64,000 nt of DNA from Acidobacteriota bacterium (GTDB lineage Bacteria; Acidobacteriota; Vicinamibacteria; Vicinamibacterales; 2-12-FULL-66-21). Each line of letters starts with the position of its first letter. Positions within the stretch are counted from its first letter, which is position 1. The stretch spans positions 45,944 through 109,943 of the forward strand of contig JACPDI010000032.1 in assembly GCA_016184105.1 (NCBI GenBank), read 5' to 3'. The notes below the pieces were generated by a model. It had not been told where the DNA came from, searched no databases, and saw nothing but the letters and a program-made list of their open reading frames with translations. Below are positions 25,912 through 34,672 of the stretch, piece after piece. Position numbers and translations under genes: made by a program.

Positions 25912-27408
25912 ATGACCCAGGATTCTGCCCGCCCGTTCGACACACTCATCCGCAACGTCCGCCTCGTGCGCCCGCGCGTGCCCGCCGTGGAGACGGTGGA
26001 CATCGGGATTCACGACGGCCGGTTCAGCCGCATCGCGCCCGGCCTGGCCCCGGGGCAGGCCGCCCGGGTGATCGACGGCGGCGGCCTGCTGGCGTTTCCC
26101 GGCGTGATCGACGCCCACATGCACGTCGGGATCTACCAGCCGCTCGCCAAGGACGCCCCCACCGAGAGCCGGTCGGCTGCGACGGGCGGGGTCACGACCA
26201 GCCTCAATTACATGCGGACGGGGCAGTACTACTTGAACAAAGGGGGGTCGTACCGAGACTTCTTCCCCGAGGTGCTCGGGATCTCGGACGAGCGGTTCTA
26301 CGTCGACTACGGGTACCACATCGCGCCGATCGCGGCCAGCCACATCGACGAGATGGAGTGGCTGTTCACCGAACACGGCGTCTCCTCGTTCAAGATTTTC
26401 ATGTTCTACGGCGGCTACGGGCTGCACGGCCGGTCCAGCTCGCAGCAGCAGTTCCTCATGATTGGCGACGAGGATCGGTACGACCTCGCGCACTTCGAGT
26501 TCATCATGCGGCGCTTGACGCAGATGATGCGCGAGCACCCGGCGGCGCGGGAGCATTTGAGCGTCAGCCTGCACTGCGAGACGGCGGACATCCTGAACGC
26601 GTATACGCAGATCGTCGAGCGCGAGGGACGGCTCGCCGGGCTGCGCGCGTACCACGCCGCCCGCCCCCCGCATTCCGAGGGGCTCGCGATCACGATCGCC
26701 TCATACCTGGCGCATGAGACGGAGTGCGCCAACATCAATCTGCTGCACCTCTCCTCGCGCAAGGCGGTGGAGGCGGCGCTCGCGATGGAGCAGGCGTTCC
26801 CGCACGTGAACTTCCGGCGCGAGGTCACCATCGGGCACCTGCTGCTGGACGTGGACGCGCCGGCGGCGGTGAAGGCGAAGGTGAACCCGCCGATCCGCCC
26901 GCGCGAAGACGTCGAGTACCTGTGGTCGGCGCTGCTCGACGGCCGCATCGACTGGGTGGTCAGCGACCACGCGTGCTGCTCGGCCGAACAGAAGTGGGAT
27001 GCCAGCCAGCCGAACAACATCTGGCCCGCGAAGTCCGGGTTCGGTGGCACGGAGTACCTGCTCGCCGGCCTCGTGAGCGAGGGGCAGAAGCGCGGGCTGC
27101 CGTACCACCGCATCGCGGAGCTGCTCTGCTGGAACCCGGCGCAGCGCTTCGGCCTGCCTCGCAAGGGCGACGTCGCGCCGGGTTTCGATGCGGACCTGGT
27201 GCTCGTCGATCCGGCGGAGCACCACACCGTGCGCGCCGCCGACTCGCCGTCGCAGCAGGGCTACACGCCGTTCGAGGGACAGACGCTGACGGGTCGCGTG
27301 AAGCGGACGCTGCTGCGCGGCGAAGAGATCTACGACGGCCGCGCGGTGGTCGGCCCCCCGCGCGGCCGGTACGTGCCGCGATCGGTGGCGGCACCGGCCG
27401 TCGTCTAA
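25912..27408 (+). CDS. Dihydropyrimidinase/hydantoinase-like amidohydrolase
   Basis: A 498-aa cyclic-amidohydrolase-type enzyme with a complete binuclear metal site. GVIDAHMHVG supplies the HxH, SSFKIFMFYGGYG the carboxylated Lys, VSLHCET and INLLHLSS two His, and WVVSDHACC the Asp. The family opens hydantoin, dihydropyrimidine or allantoin-like rings; decarboxylating and lactone-cleaving relatives exist. The ribosome site is GTGAGG before ATG 25912. With HyuA/HyuB it gives this island two mechanistically different ring-opening amidases. The substrate is unknown. Confidence 0.87.
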   Translation: MTQDSARPFDTLIRNVRLVRPRVPAVETVDIGIHDGRFSRIAPGLAPGQAARVIDGGGLLAFPGVIDAHMHVGIYQPLAKDAPTESRSAATGGVTTSLNYMRTGQYYLNKGGSYRDFFPEVLGISDERFYVDYGYHIAPIAASHIDEMEWLFTEHGVSSFKIFMFYGGYGLHGRSSSQQQFLMIGDEDRYDLAHFEFIMRRLTQMMREHPAAREHLSVSLHCETADILNAYTQIVEREGRLAGLRAYHAARPPHSEGLAITIASYLAHETECANINLLHLSSRKAVEAALAMEQAFPHVNFRREVTIGHLLLDVDAPAAVKAKVNPPIRPREDVEYLWSALLDGRIDWVVSDHACCSAEQKWDASQPNNIWPAKSGFGGTEYLLAGLVSEGQKRGLPYHRIAELLCWNPAQRFGLPRKGDVAPGFDADLVLVDPAEHHTVRAADSPSQQGYTPFEGQTLTGRVKRTLLRGEEIYDGRAVVGPPRGRYVPRSVAAPAVV

Positions 27409-27440
27409 CCGCGCCGTAGCGGCGCCCCCCAGGAGCGGCC

Positions 27441-28685
27441 ATGCGCGTGTTCTACGGCTGGGTGATCGCCGCGTGCGCCTTCTGCACGCTGCTGGTGACC
27501 AACGGCCTGATCATCACCGGAATCAACGCCTTCGATGCCTCGCTGCTCGCCGAGTTCGGCTGGTCCCGCGGCGGCCTGAAGTTCCGCGACCTGCTGACGT
27601 TCATCGCGGCGGGCCTGCTGGCCCCGGTCGGCGGCGCGCTCTCCGATCGCTTCGGTGTCCGGCGGATGATGCTCACCGGCGCCGCGCTGCTCGCGGTCTG
27701 CCTGTGGGCGTACTCGCACATCCACTCGGCGGCCGGCATGTACGCCGTGCACGTGCTGTTCGCGGTCGTGCTGGTGACCTGCGGCCTCATGGTGTGCGTG
27801 CTGCTCACGTCGCACTGGTTCGTGGCGGCACGCGGAACGGCGCTCGGCTTCGTCATCATCGGCACCAGCCTGGGCGGCGTCGTCTTCCCGGTGCTCAACA
27901 CGGTCGTGATCGCCGCCTACGGGTGGCGCACCGCCATGCAGCTGCTCATCGCGGCGCCGCTCCTGCTGTGGGTGGCCATCGCCGCCCTCGTACGGGACTC
28001 CCCCGCCGACAAGGGGCTGCAGCCGTACGGGGCCGGACGCGCGGTTCCGGCGGCGGGCACGACCCGCCGGCAGCCTGAGCGCAGCGTGCCGTACGGCCAG
28101 GCGCTCCGGACCACCACGTTCTGGGCGCTTGCCGTGACGGCGATGTCGACCTTCTACGCCATCCTGGCGACGCAGGCGCACCTGATTCTGTACCTCCGGA
28201 GCCTGGGCGCGAGCCCCGTGAAGGCGGCCTCGGGGCTGAGCACGCTGTTCGTGATGGGGATGATCGGCAAGTTCCTGTTCGGGATGCTCGCCGACCTGTA
28301 CGACAAGCAGCGCGTGCTGCAGGTGAACCTGCTGGTCATGTGGATCGGCGGCCTGGCGCTCGCGTCGATGTCGCCGGGCGCGGTCTGGTTCGCGATCGCG
28401 CTGTTCGGCCTCGGCTGGGGCGGGATCTACACGCTGCTCCAGGTCATCACGATGACCGCCTTCGGCCTCGCCGCCGGCGGCAAGATCCTCGGCACCATCA
28501 CCGTGCTCGACGCCATCGGCGGCGGGCTCGGGATCTGGCTCACGGGACTGCTGTACGACCGCACCGGCTCCTACGCTTCCGCGTTTGCCATCGTCGCCGG
28601 CCTGATCACGCTGGCGGCGGGGGCGTCCACCCTCGTGAACGTCGGCCTCGGCGCGGACGGCAGACCGGCGATCAGCGAGACCTGA
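27441..28685 (+). CDS. MFS transporter (monocarboxylate/OFA-like)
   Basis: A 414-aa carrier with 12 hydrophobic segments. It begins MRVFYGWVIAACAFCTLLVTN, typical of the OFA/monocarboxylate group, and has GALSDRFGVRRMMLTGA after helix 2 and GMLADLYDKQRVLQ at the matching place in the second half. AGGAG precedes ATG 27441. It likely moves a carboxylate substrate or intermediate across the inner membrane, complementing the TonB receptor and the first MFS carrier. Confidence 0.87.
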   Translation: MRVFYGWVIAACAFCTLLVTNGLIITGINAFDASLLAEFGWSRGGLKFRDLLTFIAAGLLAPVGGALSDRFGVRRMMLTGAALLAVCLWAYSHIHSAAGMYAVHVLFAVVLVTCGLMVCVLLTSHWFVAARGTALGFVIIGTSLGGVVFPVLNTVVIAAYGWRTAMQLLIAAPLLLWVAIAALVRDSPADKGLQPYGAGRAVPAAGTTRRQPERSVPYGQALRTTTFWALAVTAMSTFYAILATQAHLILYLRSLGASPVKAASGLSTLFVMGMIGKFLFGMLADLYDKQRVLQVNLLVMWIGGLALASMSPGAVWFAIALFGLGWGGIYTLLQVITMTAFGLAAGGKILGTITVLDAIGGGLGIWLTGLLYDRTGSYASAFAIVAGLITLAAGASTLVNVGLGADGRPAISET

Positions 28686-28720
28686 GCGCGCCGGCGGCCG
28701 CCCGGGCCGACTTGTTGATA

Positions 28721-28740
28721 TTGTTATGTCTTTATGTCAA
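28721..28740 (+). promoter_or_regulatory. Operator copy f, upstream of the FAD oxidase operon
   Basis: It reads TTGTTATGTCTTTATGTCAA. The outer arms are conserved and the middle diverges, so it is the weakest of the six. A TTGATA box directly precedes it, the same arrangement as in copy d. It ends 21 bp before the GTG start at 28762. Confidence 0.58.
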
Positions 28741-28761
28741 TCTACCCCGGGAGGTCCCCCC

Positions 28762-30354
28762 GTGCCTGAAACACTCGCCAGCCTGCCCGATACGCTGCGC
28801 CACGATCTCGTCAAGACGATCGGCGCGGCCCACGTGCTCGTCGACGAGGAGACGCGCGCGTTCTTTTCGCAGGACATCGGCCGCGCGGCCGACGTCCCGG
28901 CCGCCGCGGTCGTGCAGCCGGGCACCGTCGAGGAACTCTGCGCCGTCGTCGCGTCGACGACCGGCGCCGGGTTCGCGGTGATCCCGCGCGGTGGCGGAGC
29001 CTCCTACACCGGCGGCTACCTCCCGGAACGCCCGAACGCCGTCATCGTCGACACGCGCCGGCTCGCGCGCGTCACCACGATCAGCCCCGAGGACATGTAC
29101 GTCACCGTGGAGTGCGGCATGACCTGGAAGGGCATGGCCGATGCGCTGCGCCCTTCCGGCCTGCGAACCCCGTTCTGGGGCCCGCTCTCGGGGGCGTTTG
29201 CCACGATCGGCGGCAGCCTCTCGCAGAATTCGATCCTCTGGGGATCGGCGCGCTACGGCGTGTCGGCCGACAGCGTGCTCTCGCTCGACGTGGTGCTCGC
29301 CGATGGGACGCTGCTGCGCACCGGCTCGGCGGCCGTCCGGACGTCCTCCCCGTACTTCCGGTACTACGGGCCGGACCTCACCGGTCTTTTCCTCGGCGAC
29401 ACGGGGGCGCTCGGCATCAAGGCGCGCGCGACGATGCGGCTCATGCGGCTGCCGGCCGCCGTGCAGACGGCATCCTTCAGCTTCGAGACGCACGACGACC
29501 TCGTCGGCGCGATGGCGGAGATCGCGCGCGAGGGGATCGCGACCGAGTGTTTCGGCATGGACCCCTCGCTCCAGCGGCAGCGCATGAAGCGCGCGAGCCT
29601 GGCGAAGGATCTCAATGCGCTCAAGGGCGTGGTCACCTCCGCGCGCAACCTGGCCGAGGGGGTCAAGGAAGCGGCCAAGGTGGCGCTGGCGGGCCGTCGC
29701 TTCCTCGACAACGTTCCGTACTCCATGCACGTCTGCACCGAGGCGCGGGACCAGGCCGGGGCCGACGCCGCGCTGCGCGACATCCGCCGGATCGCGGCCG
29801 AACGCCGCGGGCGCGAAGTCGAGAACACGATTCCGAAAGTGATGCGCGGCGAGCCGTTCATGGGGATGCTGTCGGGCATCGGGCCCGAAGGCGAGCGGTG
29901 GCTTCCCGTCCATGCCGTGCTGCCACTCTCGCAGGCGGCGGCCACCTGGTCGGCCGTCAAGGCGCTGCTCGAGCGGCACGCCGACGCCTTCGCGCAGCAC
30001 GGCATCGTGGTCGGCGTGCTGACGGCGATTGTCGCGCCCAGCGCGTTCGTCCTGGAGCCGGTGTTCTACTGGCCGGCGCCGCGGACGCTGTACTACGAGA
30101 AGGTGTTCGACCGCGCGACGCTCGCGCGTTTCACCGACTTCCCCCCCAACCCCGAGGGGGAGGCGCTGGTTTTCGACGTGCGCGGGAAGCTGAAGGAGCT
30201 GTTCCTCCAGCGCGGCGCGACCCACCTGCAGATCGGGAAGACGTATCCGTACCACGAGGGGCTCCGGCCGGAAGCGTGGGCGCTCGTGAACGCCGTGAAG
30301 AACGCGGTGGATCCGCGGCACCTCGTCAACCCGGGCAGCCTCGGCCTTGCGTGA
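28762..30354 (+). CDS. FAD-linked oxidase (GlcD/VAO superfamily)
   Basis: A 530-aa flavoenzyme with an N-terminal FAD_binding_4 domain: AVIPRGGGASYTGGYLPE, ISPEDMYVTVECGMTWKGMA and GAFATIGGSLSQNSI. The C-terminal domain ends in VDPRHLVNPGSLGL, as in GlcD-type D-hydroxyacid dehydrogenases. The start is GTG 28762, with a GGGAGG site; an upstream ATG at 28726 lies in the operator. It oxidises a hydroxyacid or hydroxylated ring. A close paralogue is at 32144-33706. It leads the last operator-linked run of genes. Confidence 0.87.
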   Translation: MPETLASLPDTLRHDLVKTIGAAHVLVDEETRAFFSQDIGRAADVPAAAVVQPGTVEELCAVVASTTGAGFAVIPRGGGASYTGGYLPERPNAVIVDTRRLARVTTISPEDMYVTVECGMTWKGMADALRPSGLRTPFWGPLSGAFATIGGSLSQNSILWGSARYGVSADSVLSLDVVLADGTLLRTGSAAVRTSSPYFRYYGPDLTGLFLGDTGALGIKARATMRLMRLPAAVQTASFSFETHDDLVGAMAEIAREGIATECFGMDPSLQRQRMKRASLAKDLNALKGVVTSARNLAEGVKEAAKVALAGRRFLDNVPYSMHVCTEARDQAGADAALRDIRRIAAERRGREVENTIPKVMRGEPFMGMLSGIGPEGERWLPVHAVLPLSQAAATWSAVKALLERHADAFAQHGIVVGVLTAIVAPSAFVLEPVFYWPAPRTLYYEKVFDRATLARFTDFPPNPEGEALVFDVRGKLKELFLQRGATHLQIGKTYPYHEGLRPEAWALVNAVKNAVDPRHLVNPGSLGLA

Positions 30355-30360
30355 GGAGAG

Positions 30361-31143
30361 CTGACGAGATCGTTCTGCCGGACCGAGCTCGGACAGGCGC
30401 ACTACGCGACGGCCGGCCCCGCCGCCGGGCCGCCGCTCGTGTTGCTGCATCAAACGCCCCGCTCGATCGATGAATTCGCCGAGCTGATACCGCTCCTGGC
30501 TCCCACCGCGCGGGTCATCGCCATCGACACACCGGGATACGGCTGTTCCGATCGCGTCGCCGGCGCCCCGTCAATCGCCGACTACGCCCGGGCGGTCCTC
30601 GCCGTGCTCGATCGCGAAGGCGTTCAGCGGGCGCACGTCTTCGGCCATCACACCGGCGGGGTCACGGCGGTGGAACTGGCCGCCGCCGCCCCTGAACGCG
30701 TCGCGTCGGTGGCGCTGTCCGGCCCGATCTATCTCGACGAGAGCGGGCGCGCGGCGCTGCGGCCGCTGTTCAAGCAGTGGCACGCGCAGGCGGATGGCGC
30801 GCACCTGATCGACAAGTGGCAGAAGATGTCCGGCTGGACGACGCGCGACCCGGGGTTCGTGCAGCGCCTCGTGCTCGACGTCTTCCGCGCGGGCGAGACG
30901 AGCGAGCAGGGACACTTCGCCGCGGCGGCGTACCGGATGGAAGACCGGCTGCCGCTGGCGCACTGCCCGGCGCTGCTGGTCTACGGCACGCATGATCCGT
31001 TCGCGAGCCCGGCCAACGCCGGCACGTTCGCCGCCTCCTTCCGCCCCTGCCGCACCGTCACGGTCGAAGCGGGGATCTTCCTGCCGAACGAGGCGGCGGA
31101 GGCGCTGGCGCCGGAGCTGCTCTCGCTCGTGACGACGGCCTGA
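30361..31143 (+). CDS. Alpha/beta-hydrolase-fold protein with degenerate triad
   Basis: About 260 aa. The oxyanion loop VLLHQTPRSIDEF, the DTPGYGCSD turn and the acid strand VYGTHDPFASP are present. At the nucleophile elbow the sequence is FGHHTGG, so His replaces Ser. The usual GGHF block near the end reads EAGIFLPNEAAE, so the catalytic His also seems absent. Fold-defining N-terminal strands (RTELGQAHYATAG) lie upstream of the first usable GTG (30439), so a CTG at 30361 just after GAGGAG is the probable start. It begins 7 bp after the FAD oxidase. It may be a non-hydrolytic member. Confidence 0.7.
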   Translation: MTRSFCRTELGQAHYATAGPAAGPPLVLLHQTPRSIDEFAELIPLLAPTARVIAIDTPGYGCSDRVAGAPSIADYARAVLAVLDREGVQRAHVFGHHTGGVTAVELAAAAPERVASVALSGPIYLDESGRAALRPLFKQWHAQADGAHLIDKWQKMSGWTTRDPGFVQRLVLDVFRAGETSEQGHFAAAAYRMEDRLPLAHCPALLVYGTHDPFASPANAGTFAASFRPCRTVTVEAGIFLPNEAAEALAPELLSLVTTA

Positions 31144-31184
31144 AGCGCGAATCGAATTTTCGCACCGTACGGGAGAACGTGCAC

Positions 31185-32147
31185 ATGTGGGTCAGCGAGA
31201 TCCGGTACGCAACGATCGGCTGCTCGGACCTGGAGGCGTCGCTCCGGTTCTGGCGGGATGTCGTCGGGTTCGAGCTGCTCTCGCGCACGCCGGCCGGCGG
31301 CGCCGGCCTGGAGCGCGCGTGGGGGCTCGAGCCGGGAACGGGCGCCGAGGTCGCCGTTTTGCGATACGCCGGCATCGCGACCGGGCAGCTGCGGCTCGTG
31401 CAGTTCACGACGCGCAGCGGCGTGCACGTTCGCACGCGCGCCGACGACCCCTGGGCGATCGGTATCGGCGCCCTCGACTGCAACGTGCGGGATCCCGAGG
31501 GGACGTTCCGCCGCCTGCGCGACGCCGGATATGAATCCGAGGCGCCGCATCCGCACTATTACGTGATCGATGGGCTCGAGCAGTCGGAGGTCGTGTTCCG
31601 CACTCCCGACCACGTCAACCTGGTGCTGGTCGGCGCGATGAACTACCCGCCCGCGATGGCGCGGCCGAATCTGCCCGGCGACTTCAGCGCTCTGACCGTG
31701 GTGTCGCAGTTCGTTCGCGACATCGACGCCAGCGCGAAGTTCTACGGCGACGGGCTCGGGCTCGAACTCGCGTTCGATGCGTGGGTGGACGACCGCACGC
31801 GGCCGCTGATCAATGCGATGGTCGGCATCCCCGCGCACGCCGATCTGCGGCTGGCGGCGTACCGCACGCCGGGTGAGCCGGACGGCAAGACGCTGCTGCT
31901 GCAAACCAAGGGCATTCCCGTTACGAGCATCGCAGATCGCATGCGCCCGCCGCACCTGGGCGTCGTGATGTTGAGCCACGCCACCGACGATCTCGACGGC
32001 CTGCGGCTGCGGCTGCGGCAGATCGGCGGAACCCCGGTGACCGTGCCGGGCCTCGTTCCGGGCGCCGGCGGGTCCGTGCGCAGCTTCCTGGCGCGCGCGC
32101 CGGGCGGAACGATGCTCGAGTTCTACGAGGAGGCGCGCGAGCAATGA
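31185..32147 (+). CDS. Two-domain VOC protein
   Basis: A 320-aa tandem VOC protein: SEIRYATIGCSDLEASLRFW starts the first module and ALTVVSQFVRDIDASAKFYG the second. It carries AWGLEPG and GQLRLVQF, the same internal motifs as the exported VOC at 7633-8664. The N-terminal strand lacks the usual metal His. VOC enzymes act as glyoxalases, epimerases or extradiol dioxygenases. ATG 31185 has GGGAG nine bases upstream, and the stop overlaps the next FAD oxidase as ATGA. Confidence 0.82.
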   Translation: MWVSEIRYATIGCSDLEASLRFWRDVVGFELLSRTPAGGAGLERAWGLEPGTGAEVAVLRYAGIATGQLRLVQFTTRSGVHVRTRADDPWAIGIGALDCNVRDPEGTFRRLRDAGYESEAPHPHYYVIDGLEQSEVVFRTPDHVNLVLVGAMNYPPAMARPNLPGDFSALTVVSQFVRDIDASAKFYGDGLGLELAFDAWVDDRTRPLINAMVGIPAHADLRLAAYRTPGEPDGKTLLLQTKGIPVTSIADRMRPPHLGVVMLSHATDDLDGLRLRLRQIGGTPVTVPGLVPGAGGSVRSFLARAPGGTMLEFYEEAREQ

Positions 32148-33706
32148 CGGACCTGATCGCGGCGCTTCAAGCGATTGTGGGCGAGCCCTACGTGCTCACC
32201 GATCCGGCGGAGCGCGCCTTCCACTCCATGGACGCGTTCTGGACCGGCGAGACGGCGGCGGCGGTGGCCAGGCCCGGCACCGTCGCTGAACTCTCCGAGA
32301 TCGTCCGGGTGGCGACCGGCGCGGGATACACCGTGATCCCGCGCGGCGGCGGGCTGTCCTACACCCGCGGCTACGTGCCGGTCGAACGCAAGACGGTGAT
32401 GATCGACATGCGGCGCATCAACCGGGTCACCGAGATCGACGCCGAGGACATGACGGTCACGGTGGAGGCCGGCTGCACGTGGAACGAGCTGCGGAACGCG
32501 CTGCGCCCGCACGGGCTGCGGACGCCGTACTTCGGCCCGATGTCGGGACTCGTGGCGACAATCGGCGGCACGCTCTCGAACAACTCGATGTTCTACGGAT
32601 CGGGCGTCTACGGAACGGTTGCCGACAGCGTGCTCGGATTGACGGTCGTGCTCGCCGATGGGCGCGTGCTCGCGACCGGCTCGGGAGCCACTCACGGCCA
32701 CGATCCGTTCCACCGCCATTACGGCCCCGATCTGACCGGCCTGTTCCTGTCGGATTGCGGCGCGCTTGCGATCAAAGCTGCGGCGGCGCTCAAGGTCATT
32801 CGCGAGCCCGCGGTGACCGCGTTCGCCTCGTTCGCGTTCGACGACTTCGAGCCCATGTTCGAGGCGCAGTCGGAAATCGCACGCCAGCGTCTCGCCGCCG
32901 AATGCTTCGGCCTCGACCCGTTCCTCAACAGCCACATGACAGACCCGGGATCGACGGGCGAGGCGCTGCGCGTTCTCGGGCGCGTCGCGCGCGCCGGGCG
33001 TTCGCTGGCGGCGGGCGCGAGGGACGCGGCGCGCATCGTGTTCGCAGGACGGCGGTTCATGGAAGGCGTCGCGTGGTCGCTGCACGTCACGGTCGAGGGG
33101 CGCAGCCAAGCCGCGGTCGCCGCGGACATGTCGACGGTCCGGCGGATTGCGGGGCGAGCGGGTCGGCGGATCGCCGCAACGCTTCCCGCGGTGATCCGCG
33201 CCACGCCGTTCCAGCCGGTGGGGCCGTTTCTCGTCGGGCGCAACGGCGAGCGGTGGGTGCCGATTCACGCGTGCCTGCCGCTGTCGAAGGTGCCGCGCGC
33301 GTACGCGCTCATGCGCGAGGTCTTCGTGCGGCACGCCGATAGGTTGGAGCAGTTCCACATCGCCACGTCGCTCCTGACCGCGGTGGCCGGCACCGAGTTC
33401 ATCTTCGAGCCGGCGTTCTACTATCCCGACGCGCTGACCCCGTATCACCTGCGTTACCTGGACCCGGCCGATGCGGCGCGCTACGCCGCGCATCCGCGCG
33501 TCGAAGGGGCGAACGACGCGGTCATCGCGCTGCTGAACGAGCTGAAGAGCGCATTCCTCGAACTGGGCGCCGTCCACCAACAGATCGGCAAGTTCTATCC
33601 GTATCGCGACAGCCTCGATCCCACGCCGCGGGCGGTGGTCGCCGACCTCAAACACCTGCTCGATCCACGCGGGCTGATGAATCCCGGCGCGCTGGGCTTG
33701 CGCTGA
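32144..33706 (+). CDS. FAD-linked oxidase (GlcD/VAO superfamily), second copy
   Basis: A 520-aa paralogue of the 28762-30354 enzyme. It has the same FAD-binding blocks (VIPRGGGLSYTRGYVP, IDAEDMTVTVEAGCTWNELR, GLVATIGGTLSNNSM) and the same C-terminus (LDPRGLMNPGALGLR). Co-transcription of two related oxidases, each next to VOC genes, suggests two successive oxidations or two stereoisomers of one substrate. Coupled to the upstream VOC gene by ATGA. Confidence 0.87.
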   Translation: MTDLIAALQAIVGEPYVLTDPAERAFHSMDAFWTGETAAAVARPGTVAELSEIVRVATGAGYTVIPRGGGLSYTRGYVPVERKTVMIDMRRINRVTEIDAEDMTVTVEAGCTWNELRNALRPHGLRTPYFGPMSGLVATIGGTLSNNSMFYGSGVYGTVADSVLGLTVVLADGRVLATGSGATHGHDPFHRHYGPDLTGLFLSDCGALAIKAAAALKVIREPAVTAFASFAFDDFEPMFEAQSEIARQRLAAECFGLDPFLNSHMTDPGSTGEALRVLGRVARAGRSLAAGARDAARIVFAGRRFMEGVAWSLHVTVEGRSQAAVAADMSTVRRIAGRAGRRIAATLPAVIRATPFQPVGPFLVGRNGERWVPIHACLPLSKVPRAYALMREVFVRHADRLEQFHIATSLLTAVAGTEFIFEPAFYYPDALTPYHLRYLDPADAARYAAHPRVEGANDAVIALLNELKSAFLELGAVHQQIGKFYPYRDSLDPTPRAVVADLKHLLDPRGLMNPGALGLR

Positions 33707-33721
33707 GAGGCTGGGAAGAAG

Positions 33722-34576
33722 ATGCCGCTCGGATCGATCGTCGAGGCCGTCGTCGCCACGAGCGATGTGACGGCCGCTGCCCGGTTCTACTCGCGGGCGT
33801 TCCAGCTCGAGGTCCTCGAGGATCGGCCAGGCGACGTCCTGCTTGGTGTGGGTGGATCGCCGGCGGGGCGACTCCGCCTGCAGACGGCCGTCGATCCGGG
33901 GCTGCCGCCGCCGGAGTTGTGGGAGCCCGGACCGCGCCTCCTGGGCATCTACTCCCGGAATCTCGAGCGCACGAAAGAGCTGGTCGAGGCCGCAGGCGGT
34001 ACGGTCGGGCCGATCGTGACGTACCCGTACGCGCAGTCGATGCGCGAATGCGTGCTGCGGAGTCCGGACGGCATGTGGTGGACGGTGCCACAGGTCTCGC
34101 CGCGGCGCCCCAGCCCTGCGCTCGATGCCGACCCGGATCGGCTGCACGGGGAACTGCACTCGGCCGTCCTGGTGGTCGGCGACGTTGACGCGGCGCTGCG
34201 CCTGTTCGCAACGGCCGGCGGCCTCAAGGTGCTCTTTGACGGAACGCTCACCGGCGATCCCTTCGACAGGATGCTCGGGCTGCCGGCAGAAGCGACGTTC
34301 CGCCTCGCGTTTCTGGCGAGCGAGGACGAAGCGCCCGCACGTTTCGAGCTGATGCAGTTCTCCGGCGTGCCCGATGGAAAAGTTGCGGGCCGCACGCTTG
34401 GCCTGCGGCGCCTCGCGTTTGCCTGCTCCGGCGATTCGGTTCACGAACGGCTGGTCGCGGCGGGCGCCGAATCGATAGGCCCACGCCTCGTGCGCGGGCC
34501 GGACGGGGTGGAAATCGAGCTGCGCCCGGTCGATCGTCAGAGCGTCCCGCTCAATGCCCCCCACCCCCCGGCCTGA
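33722..34576 (+). CDS. Two-domain VOC protein, divergent
   Basis: A 284-aa protein with two VOC halves: SIVEAVVATSDVTAAARFYS and LHSAVLVVGDVDAALRLF. It is shorter than the other three double-VOC proteins of the island and lacks their WGLxP motif. The ribosome site is GGGAAGAAG before ATG 33722, 15 bp after the FAD oxidase. It is the last gene of the rightward run; only a decayed toxin fragment on the other strand separates it from the next module. Confidence 0.78.
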   Translation: MPLGSIVEAVVATSDVTAAARFYSRAFQLEVLEDRPGDVLLGVGGSPAGRLRLQTAVDPGLPPPELWEPGPRLLGIYSRNLERTKELVEAAGGTVGPIVTYPYAQSMRECVLRSPDGMWWTVPQVSPRRPSPALDADPDRLHGELHSAVLVVGDVDAALRLFATAGGLKVLFDGTLTGDPFDRMLGLPAEATFRLAFLASEDEAPARFELMQFSGVPDGKVAGRTLGLRRLAFACSGDSVHERLVAAGAESIGPRLVRGPDGVEIELRPVDRQSVPLNAPHPPA

Positions 34577-34579
34577 CGG

Positions 34580-34669
34580 TCATCGCGACAGCAGCCGCCC
34601 CCGATGGCCAGCGGTGCGGAGAGCGGTCACCACGCCGAAATCGCAGCTCTCGTCGGCGAGAAACCGCAC
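34580..34669 (-). pseudogene. Truncated DUF5615 (PIN-like) toxin relic
   Basis: Starting at GTG 34669, 3 bp after the DUF433 stop, the frame encodes RFLADESCDFGVVTALRTAGH. This is the N-terminal signature of DUF5615 PIN-like toxins, including the first acidic residues. It then runs into unrelated sequence and stops at 34580, giving 29 codons against about 115 in intact members. It abuts the end of the VOC gene, so the rest was probably lost when the catabolic island joined here. Confidence 0.65.
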
Positions 34670-34672
34670 CGT

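Noticed and set aside
5616..34576. Reading the six TTGTTAT sites as promoters of an alternative sigma factor
   Set aside because: The sites are inverted repeats, and at least three lie downstream of good TTGACA-N17 promoters, so an operator explains them better. Fixed orientation keeps the other idea from being fully excluded.
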